Below are positions 26,082-33,533 of a DNA stretch of 64,000 bases, piece by piece. The notes below the pieces were generated by a model. The model did not search any database. It had not been told where the DNA came from and was given only the letters and a program-made list of their open reading frames with translations. The position numbers were made by a program, and so were the translations under genes. Every line of letters begins with the position of its first letter. The stretch's first letter is position 1. The stretch spans positions 1 through 64,000 of the forward strand of contig NZ_SEMD01000003.1 of NCBI RefSeq assembly GCF_004153165.1. The letters run 5' to 3'. This DNA comes from Sporolactobacillus sp. THM7-4. GTDB taxonomy: Bacteria; Bacillota; Bacilli; Bacillales; Sporolactobacillaceae.

Positions 26082-26918
26082 ATGACCATGAACGGTTCAA
26101 GCGGCAGCCTGGCCTCTGTTGACAGCTCTAAAGGAAGTGAAGATGAATTGAGCAAACTCGAGATTATCGGTTGCAGTAAATTTTTTAAAAAGAGCGGTGA
26201 GGCTTTTTGCGCGTTGAAAGAAGTAACGATGAACGTTGACGACGGCCGGTTTATCAGTATGGTCGGGCCAAGCGGCTGCGGGAAATCGACACTTTTCAAT
26301 ATCATTGCCGGCCTGATGAAACCGTCCAGCGGCAAAGTACAGTTGGATGGAAAAGAGATCACGAATGAGAACGGGCATGTCGGCTATATGCTCCAGAAAG
26401 ACCTGCTGCTCCCATGGAGGACAATTCTGGATAATGTGATAATTGGACTTGAGATTCGCGGTGTATCGAAAAAGACAGCACGCCGCCGGGCACTGCCGAT
26501 CCTTCAGAAATATGGACTGAAAGGGTTTGAATCGGATCACCCCGACGCTCTGTCCGGAGGGATGCGCCAGAGGGCGGCGCTGATCCGAACCCTGCTTTAT
26601 GACAGGGATGTCATTCTTCTTGATGAACCTTTCGGGGCGTTAGATGCGCAGACAAGGCTGCAGATGCAGACCTGGCTGCTGCAGATCTGGAACGATTTCC
26701 GGAAAACGGTGCTTTTTGTGACCCATGACATTGACGAAGCCATTTATCTTTCGGATGAAATTTACGTGTTTACCCACCGGCCGGGACAGATTAAGGCGAG
26801 AATTGATGTCGGTCTCCCGCGTCCACGCAATGAAGAGACTCTGATGACAGGACGGTTTATGGACTTGAAAAAGAAATTGCTTGTGATGCTGAAGGAAGAG
26901 AGGGAAACCGCCGGTTAA
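26082..26918 (+). CDS. NitT/TauT-type ABC transporter ATP-binding protein
   Basis: ABC ATPase of 278 residues: Walker A GPSGCGKST near 66-74, Q-loop MLQKDLLLPW, signature LSGGMRQRAA, Walker B VILLDEPFGALD, H-loop VTHDIDEA. This is the nitrate/taurine/alkanesulfonate/thiamine-precursor subfamily. A non-conserved 25-residue N-terminal tail (MTMNGSSGSLASVDSSKGSE) precedes the domain, so the true start could be further in. First gene of a three-gene importer operon. Confidence 0.88.
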   Translation: MTMNGSSGSLASVDSSKGSEDELSKLEIIGCSKFFKKSGEAFCALKEVTMNVDDGRFISMVGPSGCGKSTLFNIIAGLMKPSSGKVQLDGKEITNENGHVGYMLQKDLLLPWRTILDNVIIGLEIRGVSKKTARRRALPILQKYGLKGFESDHPDALSGGMRQRAALIRTLLYDRDVILLDEPFGALDAQTRLQMQTWLLQIWNDFRKTVLFVTHDIDEAIYLSDEIYVFTHRPGQIKARIDVGLPRPRNEETLMTGRFMDLKKKLLVMLKEERETAG

Positions 26919-26946
26919 ATGACTCAGAAGAAAGGAGGCGGAGTCT

Positions 26947-27774
26947 ATGGCGGAGAGAAAAACAGAAGAAAGCGGTACGCCTTTTATAGAGGATCATGAA
27001 AGGAAAGCGGCTCAGCTTCGGTGGCGTGCTATTGCCGGACAGATCATTGCGGGTGCCGTGATCATCCTTTTGTGGGAGTTCCTGACACGGATTCAGTGGC
27101 TGGACGCTTATTACTGGAGCAGTCCAGGTACGATCGTCCGCACGGGATGGAAGGCGGCTACAGAGGGGACCCTGCTTGAGGACCTGGCTTATACATCAGG
27201 AGCAACCATCATCGGCTTCATTCTCGGGACGGTTACCGGTTCAGTACTGGGGCTGTCGTTCTGGTGGTCAACGCTCTACTCAAAAATCACTGAACCTTAT
27301 TTGATTGCCTTTAATGCGGTACCGAAACTCGCTCTTGCCCCCGTACTGGTCGTTATGTTTGGCATCGGGTTCAATTCCAAGGTCGTGCTCTCGTTTCTGA
27401 TGACGGTGATTGTGGCTGCGCTTGCGGCATACAGCGGAGTGAAGAACGTCGATCGCGACCTTGAGAAGATGCTCGTATCGCTTGGTGCAAAAAGACATCA
27501 TGTTTTTTTTAAAGTGATTATTCCAGCGTCCATGCCATGGATGGTCAGTATTCTGAAAATCAATATTTCTCTTGCCCTTGCCGGGACGATCGTCGGAGAG
27601 TTTATCAGTTCAAGGCAGGGAATCGGGCGGATGATTTTATACGCGGGACAAGTGCTCAACATGGATCTGGTCTGGGTCGGCGTCGTTGTTCTCTCTGTGC
27701 TCTCTATCGTGATGTATCTCGGAACAGTATGGATTGAACGCTGGCTGATGAGAGGAAGAAATCCAAAATCATAA
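26947..27774 (+). CDS. NitT/TauT-type ABC transporter permease
   Basis: Inner membrane permease of 275 residues with about six helices. The coupling-loop EAA-like motif is around KMLVSLGAKRHHVFFKVIIPASMPW. GTIVGEFISSRQGIGRMI is the signature of the TauC/SsuC/NrtB family. GAAAGGAGGCGG precedes ATG 26947. Located 28 bases after the ATPase gene and 16 before the binding protein gene. Confidence 0.88.
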   Translation: MAERKTEESGTPFIEDHERKAAQLRWRAIAGQIIAGAVIILLWEFLTRIQWLDAYYWSSPGTIVRTGWKAATEGTLLEDLAYTSGATIIGFILGTVTGSVLGLSFWWSTLYSKITEPYLIAFNAVPKLALAPVLVVMFGIGFNSKVVLSFLMTVIVAALAAYSGVKNVDRDLEKMLVSLGAKRHHVFFKVIIPASMPWMVSILKINISLALAGTIVGEFISSRQGIGRMILYAGQVLNMDLVWVGVVVLSVLSIVMYLGTVWIERWLMRGRNPKS

Positions 27775-27790
27775 TCGGGGGGATCATGTG

Positions 27791-28801
27791 ATGAAGAAAT
27801 TCATGTGGGTCGCATTAAGTTTAATGATGGCGGCCGGTTTGATTTTATCGGGCTGCGGTTCATCAGGTGAACAGAAGAAATTAAAAGAGATCGTCATTGC
27901 CGAGCCGGTCCATCTGATCGCTTATCTTCCGCTTTATGCCGCGATTGATAAGGGTTATTTCAAGGAAGAAGGCCTGAATGTCAAAGTGATGACAGCAACA
28001 GGAGGAGCTCATGTAACGTCTGTTGTCAGTGGAGATGCCTGGGGGGACATCGGCGGTCCGGAGTCTAATCAGATTGCCAATGCGGGAAGCAAAGATCCGA
28101 TTACTTCGGTTGTCAATGTCGTCAACCGGGCAAATGTCTATTTAATGGCCAATCCTGAACTGAAGCTGAAGGACGACAGCAAAAAAAGCCTGGCGGCATT
28201 TATGAAAGGCAAGACCATCGCAGCGGGGAGGTACGGGGGAAGCCCGAACCTGTTAACCCGGTGGCTGCTGATGGATCTTGGACTGAATCCGGAAAAGGAT
28301 GTTAAGCTGGAAGAGCCGGCTGATGCCGCGGCTGTTGTCTCGCTTGTCTCGCAGGGAAAGGCGGATATGGCGAACGGAGCGGAACCGCAGATTAACGACG
28401 GGATTAAAAAAGGCGCCTGGGGTGAACCTTTTTACGGTTTCCCGAGTCTCGGGGACTATGCGTACTCGGTCATCAGCGTGAAGCAGTCAACGATAAAAAA
28501 AGATCCGGAAACCGTTCAGAAATTTGTCAATGCGATGCTAAAAGGCCTGAAACTGGTCAACGGGAATAAAACAGAGGCATTCAATGTATTGAAAAAAGAA
28601 TTTCCGACGGCGTCTGAGGAAAGCCTGAAGGCATCGATGGACCGGGCCTATAAGGATAACCTGTGGAGTAAAGATGGCATCATTACACCGGAAGCCGTCG
28701 CAAAACCCATGGATGTTGTCAGGAAAACAGGGATATACACTAAAGGTTATCAATACGATAAGCTCGTTAACATGTCGTTTGTTAAAAAAGCGTCAAAGTG
28801 A
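27791..28801 (+). CDS. NitT/TauT-type ABC transporter substrate-binding lipoprotein
   Basis: NMT1/SsuA-like solute-binding lipoprotein of 336 residues. The signal peptide ends GLILSGC, with the lipidated Cys near residue 22. The mature part has EPVHLIAYLPLYAAIDKGYF, the usual ligand-site entry of this family. GTG 27788 immediately upstream is an alternative start; GGGGGGA at 27777-27783 fits either. Ligand unknown: candidates in the family are sulfonates, nitrate, pyrimidine precursors or aromatic acids. No biosynthetic neighbour helps to decide. Confidence 0.85.
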   Translation: MKKFMWVALSLMMAAGLILSGCGSSGEQKKLKEIVIAEPVHLIAYLPLYAAIDKGYFKEEGLNVKVMTATGGAHVTSVVSGDAWGDIGGPESNQIANAGSKDPITSVVNVVNRANVYLMANPELKLKDDSKKSLAAFMKGKTIAAGRYGGSPNLLTRWLLMDLGLNPEKDVKLEEPADAAAVVSLVSQGKADMANGAEPQINDGIKKGAWGEPFYGFPSLGDYAYSVISVKQSTIKKDPETVQKFVNAMLKGLKLVNGNKTEAFNVLKKEFPTASEESLKASMDRAYKDNLWSKDGIITPEAVAKPMDVVRKTGIYTKGYQYDKLVNMSFVKKASK

Positions 28802-28828
28802 TCGAACAAAAATCAATATCGGAATAAA

Positions 28829-28873
28829 AGAGATGAACGCTCTGTCCAGCCGGGTGTTCCTCTCTTTTTTTAA
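28829..28873 (+). terminator. terminator of the NitT/TauT operon
   Basis: AGAGATGAACGC pairs imperfectly with GGGTGTTCCTCTCT, followed by TTTTTTT. Confidence 0.65.
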
Positions 28874-28909
28874 CGGAAGCTGATCGTACGGACACAAGAT
28901 ATGGACAGT

Positions 28910-28978
28910 CGACTCCGATTTTTTGCTCGACTTCATGACCGTTTTGCCCGACTTCGAAGCGGTTTTGCTCAACTCTGA
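28910..28978. repeat. 21-bp intergenic tandem repeats (family A), forward orientation
   Basis: Successive units of 18, 21 and 21 bp begin CGACTCCG, CGACTTCATG and CGACTTCGAAG, and each ends TTTTGCT or TTTTGCC. A partial unit starting CAACTCTGAGG follows. The same motif in opposite orientation is at 32484-32709. Confidence 0.7.
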
Positions 28979-28996
28979 GGTGGGAGGGATAATAAG

Positions 28997-29030
28997 TTGC
29001 ATCATACAACTTATTGGTTGTATAATACAA
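28997..29030 (+). promoter_or_regulatory. marR promoter overlapped by two MarR-type operators
   Basis: TTGTATAATACAA (29018-29030) is a perfect palindrome and TTGCATCATACAA (28997-29009) a near copy. Their centres are 21 bp apart, two helical turns. The -10 TATAAT (29021-29026) lies inside the second, and a -35 TTGCAT (28997-29002, 18-bp spacer) inside the first. Repressor bound at either site would block RNA polymerase, indicating autoregulation by the MarR protein encoded next. Confidence 0.7.
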
Positions 29031-29067
29031 ATTGTTTTGAACCCAGCATATTAAAGGTGAGATAAAA

Positions 29068-29520
29068 GTGTCAGAATCCGGGAAAAATTTACTGGAGAAA
29101 ATTGAATATGAAGTGATCATGCTTCTTCGCCGGGCCGATTTTAAGAAGACACTGGATGGCCGGGCAAACAGTTTATTTCGCTCGGGTTATTTAATCCTGA
29201 GCACTTTGCTGGCCCACAGCCCGTTAACGGTCCGGGAACTGGCCGATATTTTTCAGCTCGATCTGTCGACGATCAGCCGCCAGATAAAAGCACTGGAATC
29301 AAGGGGATTAGTGGCACGGAAAATCGGAGCACGTGACGGCCGTGTCAATCAAATTTATATAACCGATTCAGGGAAAAAGTCTGTAACTGCTTTAAAAGAG
29401 GATCGTCTGAGCGTCTATCAGGAGCTGCTTGACGATTGGACGGACGAAGAGAAAAATGCATTTGCCGGGCTCCTGGCCAGGTTTAACCGGAAAATCGAGC
29501 AGAGAAGGCGACTCAATTGA
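29068..29520 (+). CDS. MarR family transcriptional regulator
   Basis: Winged-helix regulator of 150 residues. The recognition segment is LTVRELADIFQLDLSTISRQIKALESRGLVAR at about 50-81, followed by a wing with GARDGRVNQIYITDSGK. GTG start at 29068 with AAAGGTGAG 29053-29061. It probably represses its own promoter through the palindromes at 28997-29030, and thereby the MFS exporter gene downstream. The ligand is unknown but is likely a compound exported by that transporter. Confidence 0.85.
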   Translation: MSESGKNLLEKIEYEVIMLLRRADFKKTLDGRANSLFRSGYLILSTLLAHSPLTVRELADIFQLDLSTISRQIKALESRGLVARKIGARDGRVNQIYITDSGKKSVTALKEDRLSVYQELLDDWTDEEKNAFAGLLARFNRKIEQRRRLN

Positions 29521-29543
29521 TTTTGATGTAAGGAGATGGTTCA

Positions 29544-29630
29544 ATGACAGTTTTTAAACTTGATTTTAAGAAAACGGTATTTATTCGGATGGATCTGCAA
29601 AATTACTTCTCCCGGCTGGTGGGCGAATGA
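29544..29630 (+). pseudogene. 28-residue relic of an isochorismatase-like hydrolase, overlapping the MFS start
   Basis: ATG 29544 is preceded by a full TAAGGAGATGG. The product begins MTVFKLDFKKTVFIRMDLQN and ends YFSRLVGE. The KTxFIxxDLQN stretch resembles the N-terminus of isochorismatase-family cysteine hydrolases (usual form KTALLVIDxQN), but the rest of a roughly 180-residue enzyme is absent. Its TGA overlaps the MFS start as ATGA. It may now act only as a translational coupling leader. Confidence 0.45.
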
Positions 29631-31003
29631 ACCGATGGAAAAAGAGCCGACCTGTTTTTCTGATCGCTATCGCCACCGGAACGATGCTCAACCCGCTGAA
29701 TTCGTCGATGATCGCTCTCGCCCTTAACAGCATTCAAAATGACTACAAACTTTCATTTACCACTGTTTCATGGCTTGTCTCCGGTTTTTATATCGTCAGT
29801 GCCATCGGGCAACCGGTGACGGGGAAAATCGGCGATCTGGTCGGACGGAAAAAAATGTTCCTGATTGGTTTGCTAATCTCTGCCATCGCGGCTTTCGGAG
29901 CTCCTCTTGCTCCGACTTTTGTTCTTCTGCTTCTGATGCGTATCCTTCAGGCTTTGGGAAGCAGCACGCTGTATCCGTCGGGAGTGGCGCTGGTCCGTAG
30001 TCATGTCGATCACTCGAAACAGGCTTCATCACTTGCCATTCTTGCTATTTTCGCTTCGGTGATGACCGCTTTTGGTCCGACAGTCGGTGGATTTCTGATT
30101 GTCTGGGGCGGATGGCAGAGCATATTCACTGTCAATTTCCCGTTTATTCTGATCAGTTTTGTCCTGGGCTGGTTCGTGATACCGAAAAGCGAGAAAAAGA
30201 AACCGATACAGTTAAAGACGATGATTTATCGCCTGGATGTGCCAGGGATCCTTTTTTTTACAGTCGGAATGGTTTCTCTTCTCTGGTTTCTCCTGTCGCT
30301 TGATCAAGGTGCTAATAAAGGGAGTGCGGTTCTCGGCCTGTTCTGTTTCGCCCTCTTTGTATGGCACGAGTGGAGAACAAAGGCACCTTTTATTGATTTG
30401 CGCCTGCTGAAGAGAAACCATGCACTGACTCTCGTCTATGTTCTGTTTGTTTTAGTAAATGTTATCAACTACTGTCTTTTCTTTGGACTGCCGAGTTACT
30501 TTCAGGGGGCGATTCATCTCGGTGTACGTCTTTCGGGGGCTATGATGCTGTTTATGTCGTCGGCCAGTGTGCTCGCTTCACTTGCGACCGGCAGATGGGC
30601 GGATCGTGCCGGTACGATCCGCCCCATTATCAGCAGTATTGCACTGACCGCTGCCGGTTCTGTTCTGCTTCTTTTCGCGTCGGCATGGAGTTCGCTTTGG
30701 ATCATCGGAGGCGGGATGCTGTTTATCGGAGCGGGCTACGGTATTGCTAATGTTGCTTTGCAGTCGGCGATGCTTGATGCCTCTCCAAAAGATGCAGTCG
30801 GTGCGTCTTCCGGTCTTTTTCAGACATGCCGTTTCCTTGGCTCGATTCTTGCATCCGCCGTTCTCGGACTGATTTTTGGAAAAACGGTAACGCCTGAGCA
30901 TTTGTTCACTTTGTCGCTGGTCCTGATCGGTGTCAGCGTTCCCGGGTTTTTACTGAGCCTGATCTTTCTCCGAAGCGGCGGGCGCCGGGGGGCCGTCCGA
31001 TAA
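29627..31003 (+). CDS. MFS drug/proton antiporter (DHA2-like)
   Basis: Efflux transporter of 458 residues with 13-14 predicted helices. Motif A GKIGDLVGRKKMFLIG follows helix 2, and the motif C region MTAFGPTVGGFLIVWGGWQ marks an antiporter. It starts within an ATGA overlap with the small upstream ORF and has no separate strong ribosome binding site, so translation is likely coupled. Placement behind marR suggests substrate-inducible multidrug or metabolite efflux. Confidence 0.85.
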   Translation: MNRWKKSRPVFLIAIATGTMLNPLNSSMIALALNSIQNDYKLSFTTVSWLVSGFYIVSAIGQPVTGKIGDLVGRKKMFLIGLLISAIAAFGAPLAPTFVLLLLMRILQALGSSTLYPSGVALVRSHVDHSKQASSLAILAIFASVMTAFGPTVGGFLIVWGGWQSIFTVNFPFILISFVLGWFVIPKSEKKKPIQLKTMIYRLDVPGILFFTVGMVSLLWFLLSLDQGANKGSAVLGLFCFALFVWHEWRTKAPFIDLRLLKRNHALTLVYVLFVLVNVINYCLFFGLPSYFQGAIHLGVRLSGAMMLFMSSASVLASLATGRWADRAGTIRPIISSIALTAAGSVLLLFASAWSSLWIIGGGMLFIGAGYGIANVALQSAMLDASPKDAVGASSGLFQTCRFLGSILASAVLGLIFGKTVTPEHLFTLSLVLIGVSVPGFLLSLIFLRSGGRRGAVR

Positions 31004-31124
31004 AAATGTTCTCTTCTCTGCGAAATCAGACACTATTATGACGAAACCATCGAAAAGTCTGATATGATGAATTATGTAAAGGTGCGGCCGTCTAACGGAC
31101 AGATGAAGAGGAGCCTGGTGTCGT

Positions 31125-32090
31125 TTGGGTGGAATTCTTTTAAGACTTTTGATGGGAATTATTGCGGCGGCTATTGCTGCGAGCAAAGGGAGAAACGCAT
31201 TTGTCTGGTTTATTGCCGGATTCATATTTTCCTTTTTTGCTGTGATTGTCGTCCTGTTTATGCCTGATAAGAAATTGATTCGCAGGTTTCGCAACAATCG
31301 TGCGGACAAGACCAGGACGGACTGGCGCAAAAAGGTTGAACGGGAATGCCCTTACTGCGGAAGCCGGGTTTCGATTGATGATATTCCGGGAAACTGGACG
31401 TGCCCGAATTGTGGGAAAGCTTTTATTTACAGTACAGACGGACGTACCTATAAGATCAGGGACGATCAGATTCTTCCACCGGTTGAGTTAATGATTAAAC
31501 TGTTTGCCAAACTGGCAAAGGCGGACGGAGTGGTCACTGAAAATGAAGTTCGCCAGGTAGATACGATCGTACGTCAGGCTTTTCAGCCAAACAAGGATCA
31601 GCTCCGGCAGATCATGTCTCTTTTTAATGAAACCCGCTATTCGGGTGAGCCGTTCGAAGCGATTGCCTGGAATCTGTATGATTCGGTCGGTGGGAGCCGA
31701 GGCTTTCTGAGAGATGCACTGACCGCACTTCTCGCTGTAGCAGCGGCCGACGGAGCGCTTCGTCCCGAAGAGGAATCGATGCTTCTGAAGGCGGCGGAAA
31801 TCTTCGGCCTGAGCGAAGCGTATGCATCAATTAAGGCCAGGTTTTTCGCGGACTCCGGAAGGGAAGGCCCCCAGCCGGGAGAGAATCTTGAGGCCTGTTA
31901 TCGCCTGCTCGGCTGCAGTGAGAACGAAAGTGATGATACCATTAAGAAAAAATACCGCCGGCTGATTAAGGAGAATCATCCCGACCGCCTTGTCAGCAGC
32001 GGTGCTTCTGAAGAAAGTATTAAACAGGCAAATAAAAAAGTGGCTGAGATTAAACGTGCTTACGAACAGATTATGGCCGCGCGGGCCTAA
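31125..32090 (+). CDS. membrane-anchored zinc-ribbon, TerB and DnaJ domain protein (DjlA-like)
   Basis: A 321-residue protein with four parts. Two N-terminal membrane helices lie at about 5-20 and 25-46. A zinc ribbon has Cys75, Cys78, Cys93 and Cys96. A TerB-like helical domain at about 118-240 contains LAKADGVVTENEV and VAAADGALRPEEE. A C-terminal J domain has HPD in ENHPDRL near 285. TerB plus J domain is the DjlA arrangement, where the J domain recruits DnaK; the zinc ribbon insertion is unusual. TTG start at 31125 behind GAGGAG. Function unknown, possibly membrane-stress chaperoning. Confidence 0.75.
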   Translation: MGGILLRLLMGIIAAAIAASKGRNAFVWFIAGFIFSFFAVIVVLFMPDKKLIRRFRNNRADKTRTDWRKKVERECPYCGSRVSIDDIPGNWTCPNCGKAFIYSTDGRTYKIRDDQILPPVELMIKLFAKLAKADGVVTENEVRQVDTIVRQAFQPNKDQLRQIMSLFNETRYSGEPFEAIAWNLYDSVGGSRGFLRDALTALLAVAAADGALRPEEESMLLKAAEIFGLSEAYASIKARFFADSGREGPQPGENLEACYRLLGCSENESDDTIKKKYRRLIKENHPDRLVSSGASEESIKQANKKVAEIKRAYEQIMAARA

Positions 32091-32148
32091 TCTTTGAACG
32101 GCTTCAGGCAGGATTCTGGTTGATGGATCGGTCGCCGGGGTTGAAAAA

Positions 32149-32364
32149 TTGTCGGCGGAATGGCTGCTGACCATTGACAAAGGCTGTCTGGTCAAAGTGG
32201 AGGGTGCCGGTGCGGACCGGCTCCTCAATATTTTGGGTGACAGCAAGAGCCGGTCGGCCGCCGAATTCGAAATCGGCACGAACCGATGGGTGAGGATTAC
32301 AGGCAATGTGCTCGAGGATGAGAAAGTTTACTTACGATACGGTTCACATTGCATTCGGAAGTAA
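32149..32364 (+). CDS. hypothetical 71-residue ORF, possibly a gene fragment
   Basis: The frame is open from 32098 to 32364, with a TTG at 32149 and no convincing ribosome binding site. It encodes WLLTIDKGCLVKVEGAGADR and later RWVRITGNVLEDEKVYLRYG. The first part resembles the beta-barrel end of NfeD-type proteins, but weakly. It could be a decayed relic. Bases 32365-32483 hold no other supported gene. Confidence 0.25.
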   Translation: MSAEWLLTIDKGCLVKVEGAGADRLLNILGDSKSRSAAEFEIGTNRWVRITGNVLEDEKVYLRYGSHCIRK

Positions 32365-32483
32365 CCTGACTTTCGGCGGGCCGGTCGAAGCAGGTGTACA
32401 TATTGACTGTGTTTTTCAGAAGCCCGATGTGACTATTGATGGCACGAAATTGATGAAAAAAGGCGTGCTTTCCGCAGGCAGCA

Positions 32484-32709
32484 CCCGAGCAAAATGAACC
32501 CGAAGTCGGGCAAAAATCATAAAAAGTCGAGCAAAAAATCAGAGTCGAGCAAACCGAACCCGAAGTCGAGTAAACATCACGAAAAATCGAGCAAAAAATC
32601 GGAGTCGAGCAAACCGAACCCGAAGTCGAGCAAAAAAATCGGAGTCGGGCAAAACGAACCCGAAGTCGGGCAAAAATCACGAAAAATCGAGCAAAAAAAT
32701 TAAAGTCGG
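32484..32709. repeat. 21-bp intergenic tandem repeats (family A), reverse orientation
   Basis: About 11 units of 18-21 bp, most ending AAGTCG or GAGTCG and beginning AGCAAA or GGCAAA. Units of 21, 21 and 18 bp recur in that order, giving a higher-order period near 60 bp. In reverse complement it matches the repeats at 28910-28978. An ORF through it (32494-32703) gives only Lys/Ser-rich repeats and is not credible. Confidence 0.75.
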
Positions 32710-32777
32710 AAAGGTTTCTCTTCGACGGGTTTTACTCCACTGATGGAAGTTTCAATTTAAACTGGGGAGGAATGATT

Positions 32778-33437
32778 TTGAAAAATGAAACGGACGGCAC
32801 AGTTTTGCGCAGACAAGATGAACCGCTTGTCTCGCTGACCGGCGTATCGCCGAAAATCAAAATCTATCCGTCATACTATCTGCAGAAGATGCCGGGAACG
32901 TCGCAGGATCTCTTTCTTCGAGAGGAAGTTGCCAGAAAGATTGTACAGACTGCCGAACAACTGCCGGACGGCTTGTTTCTTGTACTCATCGATGGCTGGC
33001 GCTCTTTTGAAACGCAGCGCTTTATTTATGAACGAACGATTCGCCAGTTCCGCGCGGCCGGCTATTCTGAGAACAGAATTCAAAAAGAAATTACTGATTT
33101 TGTCGCCTGTCCGTCAAAAGATCCAGTCAGGCCGGCACCCCATTACTCAGGAGGAGCGATCGACCTGACCCTGGCAGATGATCATGATTGGATTGACATG
33201 GGAACAGGGTTCGATGATTTTACAGAACGGGCCCACCTTGATTTTTTTGAAGGGAAGACCGGCTTGTCCGATCTGGAACGTCTGGCAAGGGATCATCGCC
33301 GCTTTCTTCGTGATCGGATGGAAGGTGCCGGTTTTACTCATTACCCAACTGAATGGTGGCACTATTCCTATGGCGACCGGGCGTGGGCACGCGAGCACCA
33401 AACGATACCGCTTTATGGCGGAATAGAACGAACCTGA
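32778..33437 (+). CDS. D-alanyl-D-alanine dipeptidase (VanX/DdpX family)
   Basis: Zinc-dependent dipeptidase hydrolysing D-Ala-D-Ala. The product is 219 residues from TTG 32778. Zinc ligands and catalysis map to PHYSGGAIDLTL (SxHxxGxAxD-like; its histidine precedes the serine) and to the ExxH motif in PTEWWHYSYGD. The arginine-bearing IDGWRSFETQ is also conserved. GGGGAGGA ends at 32771, so TTG 32778 is better spaced than ATG 32772. The location may be cytoplasmic, as no signal peptide is present. Uses include peptidoglycan dipeptide recycling or removal of D-Ala-D-Ala in cells with D-lactate-ended precursors. Confidence 0.85.
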   Translation: MKNETDGTVLRRQDEPLVSLTGVSPKIKIYPSYYLQKMPGTSQDLFLREEVARKIVQTAEQLPDGLFLVLIDGWRSFETQRFIYERTIRQFRAAGYSENRIQKEITDFVACPSKDPVRPAPHYSGGAIDLTLADDHDWIDMGTGFDDFTERAHLDFFEGKTGLSDLERLARDHRRFLRDRMEGAGFTHYPTEWWHYSYGDRAWAREHQTIPLYGGIERT

Positions 33438-33533
33438 TAGATCATGAACAGGTAAAAATGAATAAAGGATCAGAAAACACGAAAAGGCAAAAGGCTGCTA
33501 TCCGTGTTTTTTTTTGTTACATTTTTAAGAATG

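Noticed and set aside
32494-32703. 69-residue Lys/Ser repeat ORF
   Set aside because: It lies wholly within the family A tandem repeat and has no ribosome binding site.
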